DNA of 64,000 nt from Alcaligenes sp. SDU_A2. Lineage in GTDB: Bacteria > Pseudomonadota > Gammaproteobacteria > Burkholderiales > Burkholderiaceae_B. Below are positions 10,174 through 21,122 of the stretch, piece after piece; position 1 is the first letter of the stretch; each line of letters opens with the position of its first letter. The position numbers and the translations under genes were made by a program. The notes under the pieces were generated by a model. It saw only the letters and a program-made list of their open reading frames with translations, was not told the DNA's origin and did not search any database. Where the stretch lies: the NCBI RefSeq assembly GCF_038237375.1, contig NZ_CP151273.1, positions 3,038,001 through 3,102,000 of the forward strand, read 5' to 3'.

Positions 10174-11363
10174 GTGCGTTTCCCCCGCATCATCTGACGG
10201 TTTTCAATGTCCACCCGCAACAGCAGGGCCAACGCCACCAGGTTCATGACAATGCCCGAGCCGCCATAGCTGACCAAAGGCAACGTCAGGCCTTTGGTGG
10301 GCAACAGTCCCAGCACCACGCCGATATTGATGAAGGTCTGTACGCCGAACCAGACGGCCACGCCTTGGGCGACCATGCCATTGAAAATACGCTCCATGGC
10401 GATGGCTTGCCGGCCTATGCTGAAACTGCGCCACACCAGAAACGCGAACGTCAGCACCAGTGCCGACACGCCGACAAAGCCCAATTCCTCGCCGATCACA
10501 GCCACGATGAAGTCCGTATGCGCTTCGGGCAGGTAATGCAGTTTTTCCACGCTGGACCCAAGGCCCACGCCAAACCATTCGCCACGCCCCAGCGCAATCA
10601 GCGAGTGCGAGAGCTGATAGGCGCTGCCGTAGGCATTGTCCGGGTTCCAGGGGTCCAGATAGACGAACAGGCGTTCGCGACGCCAGGGCGAAATCCAGAT
10701 CAGCAGTAAGAAACTGCCCACCAGAATGCCCAGCAAGGCCGAAAACAGCTTGCCATTGATGCCGCCGATAAAAAGAATGCCCACGGCAATCGCCACGATG
10801 ACCATGAAGGCACCCAAGTCGGGCTCCATCAACAGCAGCACGCCCACAAAGCCCAAGGCAACGGCCATAGGCAGGAAGCCGCGCAGAAAAGACTGCAAAT
10901 ACTCTTGCTTGCGCACCGTGTAGTCGGCCGCATACAGCACCATGGCGACCTTCATCAGTTCGGAAGGCTGAAAATTGATGATGCCCAGCGGCAGCCAGCG
11001 CCGCGCTCCGTTGACTTCACGACCTATGCCCGGAATCAACACCACGATCAAAAGCAAAATAGCCAGCACAAACACAGGGATGGTCAGCTTCTGCCAAACC
11101 CGCATCGGTATCGAAGCGGCGAATACCGCCATCAATGCGCCCACGGCAATGAACAGGCCGTGACGGATCACAAAATAGTAACGGCCATAGCTTTCGTAGC
11201 GCGGCCCATCGGCCAAGGCGATGGAGGCCGAATACACCATGAGCAACCCAAACAAGGTCAACATCAAGGTGACTGACAACAGCGCCCGGTCGAACGTGGG
11301 CAATGCGGTGCGCCCAGGGCGCACCGCATTGACACCGGAAGTCAGTTCCGCGAACAGGCTCAT
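10170..11363 (-). CDS. ftsW: Peptidoglycan polymerase FtsW (SEDS family)
   Basis: FtsW is the septal SEDS glycan polymerase that works with FtsI. The 397-residue protein has about ten hydrophobic segments. It carries family signatures such as [20 protein letters not shown] after the first helix, [16 protein letters not shown], and the C-terminal [17 protein letters not shown]. The ATG at 11363, with GGGAGAGG upstream, gives the normal N terminus; the longer frame is antisense-like arginine-rich sequence. It overlaps murD and murG by four bases. Confidence 0.97.
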   Translation of the reverse strand: MSLFAELTSGVNAVRPGRTALPTFDRALLSVTLMLTLFGLLMVYSASIALADGPRYESYGRYYFVIRHGLFIAVGALMAVFAASIPMRVWQKLTIPVFVLAILLLIVVLIPGIGREVNGARRWLPLGIINFQPSELMKVAMVLYAADYTVRKQEYLQSFLRGFLPMAVALGFVGVLLLMEPDLGAFMVIVAIAVGILFIGGINGKLFSALLGILVGSFLLLIWISPWRRERLFVYLDPWNPDNAYGSAYQLSHSLIALGRGEWFGVGLGSSVEKLHYLPEAHTDFIVAVIGEELGFVGVSALVLTFAFLVWRSFSIGRQAIAMERIFNGMVAQGVAVWFGVQTFINIGVVLGLLPTKGLTLPLVSYGGSGIVMNLVALALLLRVDIENRQMMRGKRT

Positions 11364-12889
11364 GCTGCCTCTCCCTTGTCCAGGGCCAGCTCGGTCACGG
11401 CGGCCACAAAACACAGGCCGCGATGGTGATAGCTTTTGAACATATCCATGCTGGCGCAGGCCGGCGACAGCAACACCACATCGCCCGGGCGTGCTTGTTC
11501 GGCGGCTTGCCGGACAGCCGCGTCCAGACCATCGCAAAATCGATGCGGCACATCCTGCGCTTGCAGAGCAAGCGCCAATTGCTGCGCATCGCGCCCGATC
11601 AGAAACGCTTCCGCTACGCCGCCGCGCGCCGCCTGTGCCAACGGCCCGAAATCCTGGCCCTTACCCAGTCCGCCGGCGATCAGCCAGACGCGCTGATCCA
11701 GGCCCCGCAAAGCCGCCACAGTGGCACCCACATTCGTGCCTTTGCTGTCATCCAGATACTGAACGCCGTCCAGCACGCGCACCAGTTCTACGCGATGCGG
11801 TTCGCCGCGATAGCTGCGCAGGCCATTGAGCAGCTCGGCCCACCCCAGCCCCAGACTACGCGCCAGAATCAAGGCGGCCTGGGCATTCAGGGCATTGTGA
11901 CGCCCCTTGACCTGCAGGGCCTCGACCGGCATCAGGCGGTTCAGGCGTCCGGGCAGACGAACGGCGGGCGCATCGTCGCCCTTACGTCGACGCGCAGCCG
12001 CCACGGGCTGATCGAAATCCTGCGGATCGCTGGCCAACAACCACTCCATGCCGCCATCCACGCCCAAGCCCATATCGCCGGTCAGCGCGGGCCGATCCAG
12101 CCCAAAACTGCGCACGGTTGGCAGCGCGGCATCGTCGACCATCGCCATCACGGCCGGATCGTCGCGATTGACCACCGCCAACCGGGACATGCCCAGCAAG
12201 CGGGCCTTGGCCTGGACATAAGCCGGCATGTCTCCATGCCAGTCCAGATGGTCCTGAGAAATATTAAGCACCACCGCGGCGTGGGCCTGCAGACTAAAGA
12301 CACTTTCCAGCTGGAAGCTGGACAGCTCCAGCACCCAGACCTGCGGCAGCGCATCGTCCTGCAAGGCCTGGTACAAAGCTGCCAGTGCCGCCGGGCTGAT
12401 ATTGCCAACGGCGCGCGCGGATACACCGGCCTGCTCCAGAATATGGCGGGTCATGGCGGTCACGGTCGTCTTGCCATTGGTGCCGGTCACAGCCAGCACC
12501 TGGCTGTCGCGCCCCTGTTCGCTCAGGTCCCGCAAAGCGCGCGCAAACAGTTCAATTTCGCCGATGACCTCGGCACCCTGCTGACGCGCCTGCGCCAGAA
12601 AGGCTGCGATGGGAGCCTGCAGCGGCGACAAGCCGGGGCTGATTACCACCGTATGCACATCCTGCAAGGTGGCCGCCTGCAAAGCCTGTTCCCCCAGGCG
12701 ACTATCCAATGCTACGCCCGCCAAAGCGGCCAACTCGTCCTGTCCCTGGATCTGTTCACGCGTGTCGGCCAGGCGCACGTTTGCGCCGTGGGCAAGGCAC
12801 CAGCGGGCAGCGGCCAGGCCTGTCTCGCCCATCCCCAGGATGAGCGTGACGCCGTCGGCGCGGATCGAAGGAAAAGTCAGACCATTCAT
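11360..12889 (-). CDS. murD: UDP-N-acetylmuramoyl-L-alanine-D-glutamate ligase MurD
   Basis: MurD adds D-glutamate to UDP-MurNAc-L-Ala. The N-terminal loop [16 protein letters not shown] binds the uridine nucleotide, and [11 protein letters not shown] is the ATP loop. The Mur-family segments [20 protein letters not shown] and DDSKGTN follow. At 509 residues it is longer than E. coli MurD (438). The extra length sits partly in the central domain, around an Arg/Pro-rich stretch ([18 protein letters not shown]). ATGA overlaps connect it to mraY and ftsW. Confidence 0.95.
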   Translation of the reverse strand: MNGLTFPSIRADGVTLILGMGETGLAAARWCLAHGANVRLADTREQIQGQDELAALAGVALDSRLGEQALQAATLQDVHTVVISPGLSPLQAPIAAFLAQARQQGAEVIGEIELFARALRDLSEQGRDSQVLAVTGTNGKTTVTAMTRHILEQAGVSARAVGNISPAALAALYQALQDDALPQVWVLELSSFQLESVFSLQAHAAVVLNISQDHLDWHGDMPAYVQAKARLLGMSRLAVVNRDDPAVMAMVDDAALPTVRSFGLDRPALTGDMGLGVDGGMEWLLASDPQDFDQPVAAARRRKGDDAPAVRLPGRLNRLMPVEALQVKGRHNALNAQAALILARSLGLGWAELLNGLRSYRGEPHRVELVRVLDGVQYLDDSKGTNVGATVAALRGLDQRVWLIAGGLGKGQDFGPLAQAARGGVAEAFLIGRDAQQLALALQAQDVPHRFCDGLDAAVRQAAEQARPGDVVLLSPACASMDMFKSYHHRGLCFVAAVTELALDKGEAA

Positions 12890-14058
12890 CGCAGTTTCAA
12901 GGTAGACAGGCCCAGCATGACCAGCATCATGGTGATGATCCAGAAGCGGACCACCACTTGTGTTTCTTTCCAGCCGCTCACCTCGAAGTGGTGGTGCAGC
13001 GGTGCCATCCGGAATATGCGCCTGCCCTGCCCATAGCGCATCTTGGTGTACTTGAACCAGGTCACCTGCAACATCACGGACAGAGTTTCCACCACGAACA
13101 CCCCTCCCATGATGAACAGCACGATTTCCTGGCGCACAATCACGGCAATGGCCCCCAGCGCACCACCCAGAGCCAAGGCACCCACATCACCCATAAAAAC
13201 CTGAGCGGGATAGGCGTTGAACCACAGGAAAGCCAGACCCGCGCCGGCAATGGCAGCGCAAATCACCATCAGTTCGCCTGCGCCGGGAATATAAGGGAAC
13301 AACAGGTACTTGGAATAATCCACACGGCCCACGACGTAGGCGAAGATACCCAGGGCGCTACCGACCATGACGGTGGGCATGATGGCCAGTCCATCCAGAC
13401 CGTCAGTCAAGTTGACGGCATTGCTGGAGCCGACGATCACGGCCCAGGTCAGCACCACGAAACCCAGCACGCCCAGCGGGTAGCTGACCGACTTGAAAAA
13501 CGGCACGATCAGATCGGCCTGCGCGGGCAGCGGCATGGAAAAGCCGCTGAGCACCCATTCCTTGAACAGCGGCCACAGATCGGTGCTGGCCGGCACGGAC
13601 ACGGCAAAGCTCAGGTAGACCGCCGCCACTACGCCGATCAGGGCTTGCCAGAAGAACTTCTGGCGCGAAGACATACCCTCGGGATCGCGGTTGACGACTT
13701 TTTTGTAATCGTCGGCCCAACCTATCCAGCCAAAGCCGAAAGTCACCAACAAGACGACCCAGACGAAACGGTTGGTCCAGTCGGCCCACAGCAAGGTGCT
13801 GACGCCGATAGAGATAAGAATGAGCACGCCGCCCATCGTGGGCGTACCGTTCTTTTGCAGGTGCGACTCCGGGCCATAGGCACGCACCGCCTGTCCGATC
13901 TTCAGTTCGGTCAGTTTGCGAATCACCCAGGGCCCGCACAGCAGGCCAATGGCCAGGGCGGTTGCGCACGCCAGAATGGCGCGCAGCGTAATGTATTCGA
14001 ACACACCGAAGGCGCGAATATGGGAATCCGACAACCAGCGCGCCAGTTCAAGAAGCAT
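12886..14058 (-). CDS. mraY: Phospho-MurNAc-pentapeptide transferase MraY
   Basis: MraY transfers phospho-MurNAc-pentapeptide to undecaprenyl phosphate, forming lipid I in the inner membrane. The 390-residue protein has about ten hydrophobic helices. The catalytic motifs are visible: [24 protein letters not shown] (aspartate pair), [13 protein letters not shown] and MAPLHHHFE. The ATG at 14058 gives [11 protein letters not shown]; the longer frame lies inside murE-murF. The gene overlaps the murE-murF end by 11 bases. Confidence 0.97.
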   Translation of the reverse strand: MLLELARWLSDSHIRAFGVFEYITLRAILACATALAIGLLCGPWVIRKLTELKIGQAVRAYGPESHLQKNGTPTMGGVLILISIGVSTLLWADWTNRFVWVVLLVTFGFGWIGWADDYKKVVNRDPEGMSSRQKFFWQALIGVVAAVYLSFAVSVPASTDLWPLFKEWVLSGFSMPLPAQADLIVPFFKSVSYPLGVLGFVVLTWAVIVGSSNAVNLTDGLDGLAIMPTVMVGSALGIFAYVVGRVDYSKYLLFPYIPGAGELMVICAAIAGAGLAFLWFNAYPAQVFMGDVGALALGGALGAIAVIVRQEIVLFIMGGVFVVETLSVMLQVTWFKYTKMRYGQGRRIFRMAPLHHHFEVSGWKETQVVVRFWIITMMLVMLGLSTLKLR

Positions 14059-16828
14059 TCGTCGCCCCTTCAAGATTGGAAAAATGGTTTTCCAGGGCGG
14101 CAACCACGCGCTCCATGCGCGCGCTACGCGAACCCTTGACCAGAATGTGGGCAGGCTCCAGGGCCAGCAGATAGGCCACCATATCCTCGAAGCCATTGAA
14201 CTGATGGGCGCGGGCACCAAACGCCTGCGCGGCATGGCTGGCATCGCCGCCCAGCGTCAGCAATTCGTCTACGCCGCGCTCCTTGGCATAGGCACCGACT
14301 TCGGCGTGCAGCTCGGAGCTGTTCTCGCCCACTTCGGCCATATTGCCCAGCACCAGCACTTTACGCCCCGTCAGTTGTGCCAACACTTCGATAGCAGCGC
14401 GCACGGAATCGGGATTGGCATTGTAGGTATCGTCGATCAGTTGATAGCCCGTGGACAGCAGCTTGGGCTGCATACGCCCGGATACAGGACGGAAACTTTC
14501 CAGCCCTTGCACAATCGCCTCCAGCGGCGCGCCGGCCGCATGCGCGCAAGCCGCCGCCGCCAGCGCATTGCGCAGATTGTGCAGACCCGGAGAGTTCAAC
14601 GCCACCGCTGCGCTGCGACCGGCCACATTCAGCACAAAACGGGTGCGCGCCGGCTCGACGAACATATCCGCGGCAAACACGTCCTCCTGTCCGCTCAGGC
14701 CAAAACGCAACACACGGCGCTCGGCGGCCTGCTCGGCCCACAGCGCACTGAACTCATCGTCGGCCGGAATGACCAGTTGCCCATCCGGCGGCAGAAAGTC
14801 GATGACAGTGCCATTTTCGCGCGCCACCGCTTCCACACTGTGCATGAATTCCTGGTGTTCGCGCTGAGCATTGTTGACCAGGGCGATCGTAGGGCGCACG
14901 ATGGCCGCCAGCACGGCGATCTCGCCGGGATGGTTCATGCCCATTTCCAGAACAGCCGCCTTATGGTCCGGGGTCAAACGCAAAACCGACAATGGCACGC
15001 CCAGATCATTGTTCAGGTTACCTTGTGTTGCCAGACTGTGGGCTTCGCCCAGCCAGGTACGCAAAATGGCGGCGATCATTTCCTTGGTCGTGGTCTTGCC
15101 ATTGCTGCCGGTGACACCGATCAGGGGAATGGCAAAACGGGCCCGCCATTGGTCAGCCAGCGCCAGCAATGCATGGCGCGTATCGCCCAGCACGATCTGG
15201 GGCAGATCCACCGACGCCTGACGTTGGGCCACAATCGCTGCCGCAGCGCCCTGCTCTTTGGCTTTGTCCAGGTAGTCATGGCCGTCGAACTGTTCGCCGT
15301 GCAGAGCCAGGAAAATATCTCCCTTGGTCAGCTTGCGGGTATCGCTGTTCAGGCGCGCGCCACGCAACCAGCACAATGCGGCCTGCGCCCAATCGCGGTC
15401 ATCGAACACATGGCGCTCGCCGCGCACCTCTTGATAGGTTTCGTGCCCCTTGCCGGCAAGCAAGACGATATCGTTGGGCTTGGCCGCCCATACCGAGGCC
15501 AGAATGGCGCGCGCGCGATCAGCCTGCACATGCGCAGTGCCCGGCATGCCAGCCAGTATCTGGCGGATGATCTCGGCCGGGTCCTCGAAACGCGGGTTAT
15601 CGGTGGTCACGATGACTGAGTCGGCCAAACGGGCTGCGATCTCGCCCATGACAGGCCGTTTGGCCGTATCGCGGTTACCGCCGCAACCAAAGACGCAGAC
15701 CAGCTTGCCACCGCGCACCTTGGCCACATCGCGCAAGGCCTCCAACGCGCGCTCCAGCGCATCGGCAGTGTGCGCGTAATCGACAACAACCAGAGGAACC
15801 GGCTGCTGACGTCCGGCCGCAATCAAAGGATCGACGATCTGTAAACGCCCTGGCACGGATACTAATTTAGCCATGATGCGAGCGATCTTAGAGACAGGCC
15901 AGCCCACCTCCTGCAACACGCCGGCGACCAGCAACAGATTGGCGACATTGTGTTCGCCCAACAGATGGGTCAGGATCTGCGCTGTGCCGTGGGGCGTGAT
16001 CAGGTTAAATACCTGTCCGTCGGCACCGGTGTGTACATCGTCGGCCAGCAGATCCACGTCTGGCTGGCTCATCGAATACGAAACCACACGCGCCGACAGT
16101 TCGGCCTGCATCAATTCGCGGCCCATTTCATCGTCGGCATTGACCACGGCGCTACGCAGGCCCGGCCAGCCGAACAAACGCAGCTTGGCCTCTTTGTAGG
16201 CCTGCATGGTCTCGTGATAGTCCAGATGGTCGTGGGTCAGATTGGTAAAGCCGGCAATATCGATACGCACGCCATCCAGACGGCCTTGCTCCAGGCCGAT
16301 CGAAGACGCTTCCAGCGCCACGGCATTGCCGCCCTGAGCGCGAATCGCAGCCAGACTGCGATGCATCGTCAGCACATCGGGCGTGGTCAGCACACCGCCC
16401 AGGTTCGAGCCATCGGGCAAGGTCACGCCCAAAGTGCCTATGGTGCCGCAGGGAACGTGCGAATGATTCAGGGCCGAGGCGACCCACTGCACACTGGAGG
16501 TCTTGCCATTCGTGCCGGTAACGGCGACGATGGTCATGGATTCGGAGGGACGGCCCCACCACTGGTGGGCGACTTCGCCCAGCAAGGCGTTCAGTCCGGC
16601 CACCTGCAGAACAGGCACACCCGGATCGGCGGCTTGTTCACTTTGTTCGCGCACAATCGCCACTGCCCCCTGCCGCACGGCCTGCGCCTCGTACTGTCGG
16701 CCATCGCCGCCATGCCCCAGGCATGCGAAAAACACATCCCCTGCCTTGATCTGACGGGAGTCCAGGCACAAGTCTGCCGTCGGCGCGACATGCTGCGCCA
16801 GCCATTCCAATACTGCTGCGGCATTCAT
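14048..16828 (-). CDS. murE-murF: Fused MurE-MurF ligase
   Basis: One 926-residue frame carries two complete Mur ligases. Residues 1 to about 489 are MurE (adds meso-diaminopimelate): ATP loop GTNGKTSS at 105-112 and the DAP-recognition motif DNPR at 410-413. Residues from about 490 are MurF (adds D-Ala-D-Ala): a typical start [22 protein letters not shown] and a second ATP loop GSNGKTTT at 574-581. No stop codon or long linker separates them. The fusion is known in Bordetella, so I take it as genuine. It joins consecutive steps around the tripeptide precursor. It overlaps ftsI by ATGA and mraY by 11 bases. Confidence 0.96.
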   Translation of the reverse strand: MNAAAVLEWLAQHVAPTADLCLDSRQIKAGDVFFACLGHGGDGRQYEAQAVRQGAVAIVREQSEQAADPGVPVLQVAGLNALLGEVAHQWWGRPSESMTIVAVTGTNGKTSSVQWVASALNHSHVPCGTIGTLGVTLPDGSNLGGVLTTPDVLTMHRSLAAIRAQGGNAVALEASSIGLEQGRLDGVRIDIAGFTNLTHDHLDYHETMQAYKEAKLRLFGWPGLRSAVVNADDEMGRELMQAELSARVVSYSMSQPDVDLLADDVHTGADGQVFNLITPHGTAQILTHLLGEHNVANLLLVAGVLQEVGWPVSKIARIMAKLVSVPGRLQIVDPLIAAGRQQPVPLVVVDYAHTADALERALEALRDVAKVRGGKLVCVFGCGGNRDTAKRPVMGEIAARLADSVIVTTDNPRFEDPAEIIRQILAGMPGTAHVQADRARAILASVWAAKPNDIVLLAGKGHETYQEVRGERHVFDDRDWAQAALCWLRGARLNSDTRKLTKGDIFLALHGEQFDGHDYLDKAKEQGAAAAIVAQRQASVDLPQIVLGDTRHALLALADQWRARFAIPLIGVTGSNGKTTTKEMIAAILRTWLGEAHSLATQGNLNNDLGVPLSVLRLTPDHKAAVLEMGMNHPGEIAVLAAIVRPTIALVNNAQREHQEFMHSVEAVARENGTVIDFLPPDGQLVIPADDEFSALWAEQAAERRVLRFGLSGQEDVFAADMFVEPARTRFVLNVAGRSAAVALNSPGLHNLRNALAAAACAHAAGAPLEAIVQGLESFRPVSGRMQPKLLSTGYQLIDDTYNANPDSVRAAIEVLAQLTGRKVLVLGNMAEVGENSSELHAEVGAYAKERGVDELLTLGGDASHAAQAFGARAHQFNGFEDMVAYLLALEPAHILVKGSRSARMERVVAALENHFSNLEGATNAS

Positions 16829-18561
16829 CGTACTTCCTCCCCGCTGGGGCCAACCGCCACCAGCGACTCAATGGGCGCATCGGGCTGCACACCTAGGCGT
16901 CGCAGGCTCCGGGCCACAATTTCTGAAAAAACCGGCGCGGCAATACGCCCGCCGTAATAACTGGAGCTATGCGGCTCGTCGATCGTGACGGCCACCACAA
17001 TGCGAGGATCGGATACCGGCGCAAAGCCGACAAAAGAGCCGCGATACAAAGACCGGCTATAGCGGCCATCCACTATCTTGCGCGCCGTTCCGCTCTTGCC
17101 GGCCACGCGATAGCCTTGTACCTGGGCGCGCCGGGCGCCATCCGGTCCGGCAGCCGCCTCCAGCATTTCGCGGATCTGACCCGCAACACGCGGCGTGTAC
17201 ACCTGGACACTGGCCGGCTTGCCGTCGCGCTTGAGCAAGGTCATGGACACCATATCGCCATTGCGGGCAAACGCCGTATAGGCATGCGCCATCTGCAAGA
17301 GCGAGACCGACAGGCCATAGCCATAGGCCATAGTGGCACGCTCGATGGGGCGCCATCGCTCCCAGGGACGCAGACGGCCGCTGGCGATACCGGGAAAGTC
17401 CGCCTGGGGCGAACGCCCAAAACCCAATTCAGTAAATTTGTTCCACATTTCCTGCGAAGTCAGACGCTCGGAAATCATGGTCATGCCGATATTGCTGGAG
17501 CGGCGCAAAATGCCGGCCACATCCAGCACGCCGTTGCGGCTGACATCGCTGATGGTATTGCCTTGGTAACGGTACTGCCCATTGCCCGTGTTGAACTGGG
17601 TGCTGGTCGTGATGCGATTAATGTCCAAGGCCAAGGCCACCGTGAACGGCTTCATGATGGAGCCAGGCTCGAAGGTATCGGTCAGGGCACGGTTGCGCAG
17701 CGCCGCGCCCTTGCGATCATCGCGGTCGTTCGGGTTGTAAGTAGGCAGATTAACCAGTGCCAACACTTCGCCGGTCTTGACATCCAGCACCACGGCAGCG
17801 GCTGCTTTGGCGTTGACGTCTTCCATGCCTTTTTTCAGGGCCGTGTAGGTGTCAAACTGCAAACCTGCATCGATGGACAAATGCAGGTCCTGGCCGTGGG
17901 TGGGCGGAATCACCGCCCGCACATCCTCCACCACCCGGCCCAGGCGGTCGCGGATGACGCGGCGCGAACCCGGCGTGCCGGACAAGGCCGAATTGAACGC
18001 CAGCTCGATGCCTTCTATGCCCTGATCTTCGATATTGGTAAAGCCCAGGACATGCGCCATGACTTCGCCTTCCGGATAGAAGCGGCGCATCTCTTCCTGC
18101 TGATGAATGCCGGGGATCTTCAGTTCCGCGATACGCGCCGCCGTATCCACATCGACCTGTCTTTTTATATAGACGAAGTTACGATCTTCCACCGACAGGC
18201 GGCGCTGCACATCGGGCAGGCCCATGCCCAGCAGCTTGGCCATCTGAGCAATCTGTTCGGGCCCGGCATTGCGCGCGTCATCCGGAATTGCCCAGATAGC
18301 GCGCACCGGCACGCTGGAAGCCAATACAACCGAAGCGCTGCGGTCAAATACCTTGCCACGCATAGGCGGCAGCACAAGCGTGCGCTCGTAGCGACGCTCG
18401 CCCTGCTGTTGCAAGAACTCGGTGGACAGACCTTGCAAATACAAGGCCTTGACAATCAGGGCACCAAAACCCAGAAACAACAACACCAGGACCAGGCGGG
18501 AACGCCAGAATGGCACCTGCACGCTCAGGACGGGATTTTCGTGATAACCATATCGCCTCAT
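16825..18561 (-). CDS. ftsI: Septal transpeptidase FtsI (PBP3)
   Basis: FtsI is the class B penicillin-binding protein that cross-links septal peptidoglycan with FtsW. The 578-residue protein has one N-terminal membrane helix (about residues 22-40) and a dimerisation/pedestal domain. The transpeptidase motifs are all intact: SIMK at 301-304, SSN at 355-357 and KSGT at 489-492. It shares four-base ATGA overlaps with ftsL upstream and murE-murF downstream, so the three are translationally coupled. Confidence 0.97.
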   Translation of the reverse strand: MRRYGYHENPVLSVQVPFWRSRLVLVLLFLGFGALIVKALYLQGLSTEFLQQQGERRYERTLVLPPMRGKVFDRSASVVLASSVPVRAIWAIPDDARNAGPEQIAQMAKLLGMGLPDVQRRLSVEDRNFVYIKRQVDVDTAARIAELKIPGIHQQEEMRRFYPEGEVMAHVLGFTNIEDQGIEGIELAFNSALSGTPGSRRVIRDRLGRVVEDVRAVIPPTHGQDLHLSIDAGLQFDTYTALKKGMEDVNAKAAAAVVLDVKTGEVLALVNLPTYNPNDRDDRKGAALRNRALTDTFEPGSIMKPFTVALALDINRITTSTQFNTGNGQYRYQGNTISDVSRNGVLDVAGILRRSSNIGMTMISERLTSQEMWNKFTELGFGRSPQADFPGIASGRLRPWERWRPIERATMAYGYGLSVSLLQMAHAYTAFARNGDMVSMTLLKRDGKPASVQVYTPRVAGQIREMLEAAAGPDGARRAQVQGYRVAGKSGTARKIVDGRYSRSLYRGSFVGFAPVSDPRIVVAVTIDEPHSSSYYGGRIAAPVFSEIVARSLRRLGVQPDAPIESLVAVGPSGEEVR

Positions 18562-18860
18562 GGCCGCTCCCCTTGTTGCGGGGAACTGGAGGTCAACTCC
18601 CCACCTTGCAGGTACAAGGTGCGATCCGGCGAGCCCAGCACCAGGTGCAGCTCGTTGCGGCCGATATCATCCACGCGGGCATTGCGTGCCAGCTCGGCAC
18701 GCTCAAGCTGCAGACGGCGCCAGTCCGTATCCAGTTCACGGGCCTTGGTCGCCAGGCGATCGGTCTGCACAAACAGTTCGCGCGCCTGATAGCGCGCCGT
18801 GACCAGCGAAATGGCCGACAGCATGAGAGCCAGAGCCAAGACGATGACCAGGCGCATCAT
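18558..18860 (-). CDS. ftsL: Cell division protein FtsL
   Basis: FtsL is a small bitopic divisome protein that pairs with FtsB through a periplasmic coiled coil and activates FtsWI. The protein is 100 residues: a membrane helix at the very N terminus ([19 protein letters not shown]), then a helix with heptad-like leucines ([21 protein letters not shown]) and a short tail. Two ATG codons in a row (18860 and 18857) are possible starts. Sequence conservation in this family is low, so identity rests on topology and position between rsmH and ftsI. Confidence 0.92.
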   Translation of the reverse strand: MMRLVIVLALALMLSAISLVTARYQARELFVQTDRLATKARELDTDWRRLQLERAELARNARVDDIGRNELHLVLGSPDRTLYLQGGELTSSSPQQGERP

Positions 18861-19927
18861 CGGCGTCCCCTACGCCCGACCGGCTGGCGGCTGTAGGCGG
18901 CCTGCTGCAACAAGCGTTCGCTGGCGCTGCGCATCCAATCGTCAGGAATAGGCGTGGTGGTGCGCTGAGCAACCCGCAATACGGCCGAACGCGCGCGCGG
19001 ATTATCCGCAGCTTCCTGATCGGTGGGCAGCACCCGGCCCAAGGACTGCACCAGTGGTTGGGGCATGTCTTTTTCGAGGATAGGCAGGCGCGACTGCTCC
19101 TGCGCGGGACGCGCCGCCGCATTCATGAACTGCTTGACCATACGGTCTTCCAGCGAATGAAATGCAATCACCGCGAGCCTCCCCCCCGGTGCCAACCGGC
19201 TTAGAATTGACGGAAGCGCATGCGCGAGCTCTTCGAGCTCACGATTGAGGTAAATCCGTATAGCCTGGAAGGTCCTGGTTGCCGGATGTTGACCCTTTTC
19301 GCGCGTGCGGACGACACCGGCGACGAGCTCGGCGAGATCACGCGTTGTATGCAGCGGGCGGGATTGGCGGCGATCAACAATCGCCTTTGCAATCTGGAAA
19401 GCAAACCGTTCTTCGCCATATTCTGCAATGACCTCCTTTAAGACTTCCACGCTGGCTTGCGCCAGCCACTGTTCAGCGGTCGGGCCGCTGCTGGTGTCCA
19501 TGCGCATGTCCAGCGGACCTTCGCGCATGAACGAAAAACCTCGTTCTGCATCATCGATCTGAGGCGAAGACACGCCCAGATCCATCATGACGCCGTCCAG
19601 CGGACCGGCATCGATATCGTCCAAGGCCTGGGCCAGGTCGCCAAAGCCGCTGTGCAGCACCGTGACGCGGGCATCCTGAGCCGCCAGGTCGCGTGCCACT
19701 GCAATCGCCTGCGGGTCCTTATCGAATACGATCAGGCGCGCCTTGGGGCCCAGATAAGACAACAACAGGCGGCTGTGCCCACCCCGTCCAAAGGTGCAAT
19801 CCACGAACACGCCATCGCGTACCGCATGCGCCGTTGGCGCTTGTGTCCAACGCCGGGCCTCGAATGACGGATCAACGAGGGCCGCTACCGTAGGCTCCAG
19901 CAGCACGGATCGATGTACCAGCGTCAT
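18857..19927 (-). CDS. rsmH: 16S rRNA (cytosine-1402-N4) methyltransferase RsmH
   Basis: RsmH (formerly MraW) methylates C1402 in the decoding centre of 16S rRNA using S-adenosylmethionine. The 356-residue protein starts [17 protein letters not shown]. The SAM loop is [15 protein letters not shown], followed by [11 protein letters not shown] and [16 protein letters not shown]. The C-terminal region [14 protein letters not shown] is characteristic. It follows mraZ by 7 bases and overlaps ftsL by ATGA. An upstream in-frame ATG would only read back into mraZ. Confidence 0.96.
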   Translation of the reverse strand: MTLVHRSVLLEPTVAALVDPSFEARRWTQAPTAHAVRDGVFVDCTFGRGGHSRLLLSYLGPKARLIVFDKDPQAIAVARDLAAQDARVTVLHSGFGDLAQALDDIDAGPLDGVMMDLGVSSPQIDDAERGFSFMREGPLDMRMDTSSGPTAEQWLAQASVEVLKEVIAEYGEERFAFQIAKAIVDRRQSRPLHTTRDLAELVAGVVRTREKGQHPATRTFQAIRIYLNRELEELAHALPSILSRLAPGGRLAVIAFHSLEDRMVKQFMNAAARPAQEQSRLPILEKDMPQPLVQSLGRVLPTDQEAADNPRARSAVLRVAQRTTTPIPDDWMRSASERLLQQAAYSRQPVGRRGRR

Positions 19928-19934
19928 GACTTGC

Positions 19935-20363
19935 TCAGAAAGAAAATGATTCGAATACGTCGGTGGAGCCAGCCGCCAGATCCTGGGCCTGACGGCGTTC
20001 CAGTTCCTGGGCATTCCACAATTCAAAATGGGTTGCCATGCCTAACAACATGGCATCGCGCTCCAGGCCCACGGCACTGCGCAGCTCGGGGGCGATCAGT
20101 ATCCGGCCGGCGGAATCCAGATCGACGTCCTGGGCGCTACCCAGCAGCAGGCGCTGCAGAAAACGTGCGCTCATGGGAAAACGGGCGATCTGTTCACGCT
20201 TTTCTTCCCAGACGCTGCGCGGATAAACCAGCAAGCAGCCATCGGGGTGGCGAGTCAGCGTCAGGCGACCTTGTTCCTGCTGGACCAGCGCGTCACGATG
20301 CCGGGTCGGAATCGACATCCGCCCCTTTGCATCGATGGTGAGTGCGCTGCTGCCCTGGAACAT
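19935..20363 (-). CDS. mraZ: Transcriptional regulator MraZ
   Basis: MraZ is an AbrB-like DNA-binding protein that controls the dcw operon from its own promoter. The 142-residue protein contains the two expected repeats with the DxxxR pattern: [18 protein letters not shown] near the N terminus and [18 protein letters not shown] in the middle. It is the first gene of the cluster. Four 10-bp repeats occupy the 40 bases immediately before its start codon and overlap the promoter, which fits autoregulation. Confidence 0.96.
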   Translation of the reverse strand: MFQGSSALTIDAKGRMSIPTRHRDALVQQEQGRLTLTRHPDGCLLVYPRSVWEEKREQIARFPMSARFLQRLLLGSAQDVDLDSAGRILIAPELRSAVGLERDAMLLGMATHFELWNAQELERRQAQDLAAGSTDVFESFSF

Positions 20364-20364
20364 T

Positions 20365-20404
20365 TTCCCCCCACTTTTTTACACTATTTCCTACTTTTCC
20401 CCAC
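20365..20404 (-). promoter_or_regulatory. Four-repeat MraZ operator
   Basis: Read on the minus strand, four consecutive 10-mers start with GT: GTGGGGAAAA, GTAGGAAATA, GTGTAAAAAA and GTGGGGGGAA. They are spaced exactly one helical turn apart and end two bases before the mraZ ATG. MraZ binds short GT/TGGG-type repeats with 10-bp periodicity upstream of its own gene in E. coli and Mycoplasma. The first repeat overlaps the -10 box and the last covers the ribosome site, so binding could block initiation. The base pattern is seen directly; MraZ binding is inferred. Confidence 0.8.
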
Positions 20405-20431
20405 TCTACGGCGGAAAGCGCATACGGTCAA
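20403..20431 (-). promoter_or_regulatory. Sigma-70-type promoter of mraZ and the dcw cluster
   Basis: On the minus strand TTGACC (20426-20431) and TAGAGT (20403-20408) are separated by exactly 17 bases. A start of transcription near 20396 would give a leader of about 33 bases made almost entirely of the MraZ-type repeats. No other good promoter is visible between mraZ and the RNase P RNA gene. Confidence 0.7.
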
Positions 20432-20652
20432 GACGCAAGTTGCAATTTTTTCAATCACAACAAGCACTTAGCGTACTATTAGAGAATCGGCAGTTAAAAA
20501 TTTCTCTGTTAAATCAAGAAATTGCAGGACGCAGTCAAAGTGAATTGTTATAAGCAAGGACACAGGCAGGTCGTGTCCGGGCTTTGCGGTCCCTAACAAT
20601 TGATTTCAAATGATTGAAATATGTGCGAAATGTGGCGAGCGCCGGAGAGAGT

Positions 20653-21059
20653 GTGAGACAGGCCTATAGGCCGGATTCTGTATGCCGGCGGGAACCCGCC
20701 GGCCGGCAATCATTCCTCTGGGCCGGCCATTGCTGGACGGCTCTAGCTACCTACCCGCATACTAAGACGAGCCGCCTTTCGGGCTAAAAGCCTGCGTATG
20801 CCTATTTGGTATTGCTCCGGGTAGAGGTTACCGCGTTTCACCCCACAGCACCCCGCACCTTGCGATGCCGGAAATACGGAGATGGCCGTATCTGTGTCCG
20901 CCGTGGCGAACCCTTGCCGTGGTCTCGTCTCTGTGGCCCTGGTCCTCGGCTTGCCCGGCATAAGCCGGGTTTGCCGGACGGCTGTTAGCCGCTACCCTGC
21001 TCTGTGGAGTCCGGACCTTCCTCGATGCGTGCGCACCGCGACTGCCCAGCCTGCCTCAC
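20653..21059 (-). ncRNA. rnpB: RNase P RNA (bacterial type A)
   Basis: This is the catalytic RNA of RNase P, which removes tRNA 5' leaders. On the minus strand the universal core block GAGGAAGGTCCGGACTCCAC occurs near the 5' end, and the matching 3' core ACAGAATCCGGCCTATAGG near the other. The two ends pair as helix P1: GTGAGGCAGGC with GCCTGTCTCAC, one G-U pair. The length of about 407 bases is normal for type A. CCCGGAGCAATACCAAATAG in the middle matches the usual P-region sequence. The ends are set from the P1 helix and may be off by a few bases. Small open frames here are not genes. Confidence 0.95.
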
Positions 21060-21065
21060 AAGCGC

Positions 21066-21071
21066 ATTGTA
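21066..21071 (-). promoter_or_regulatory. Likely -10 box of rnpB
   Basis: TACAAT on the minus strand lies six bases before the predicted 5' end of RNase P RNA, the right distance for a -10 element. No convincing -35 hexamer is visible at the proper spacing. The same 63-base gap must also hold the promoter or ribosome site of uup on the other strand. Confidence 0.5.
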
Positions 21072-21122
21072 ACCTGCGACAATACTGAAATTCGCACGAC
21101 ACGCCGATTTATCTGGAGTTTT

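Noticed and set aside
16591-16892. A separate murF or murE start inside the fused frame
   Set aside because: No stop codon, ribosome site or start codon at the joint suggests two proteins; the frames there are shadows.
20743-20961. Short open frames over 20.65-21.07 kb on both strands
   Set aside because: The region is the RNase P RNA gene, shown by the conserved core sequences and the pairing of its ends.
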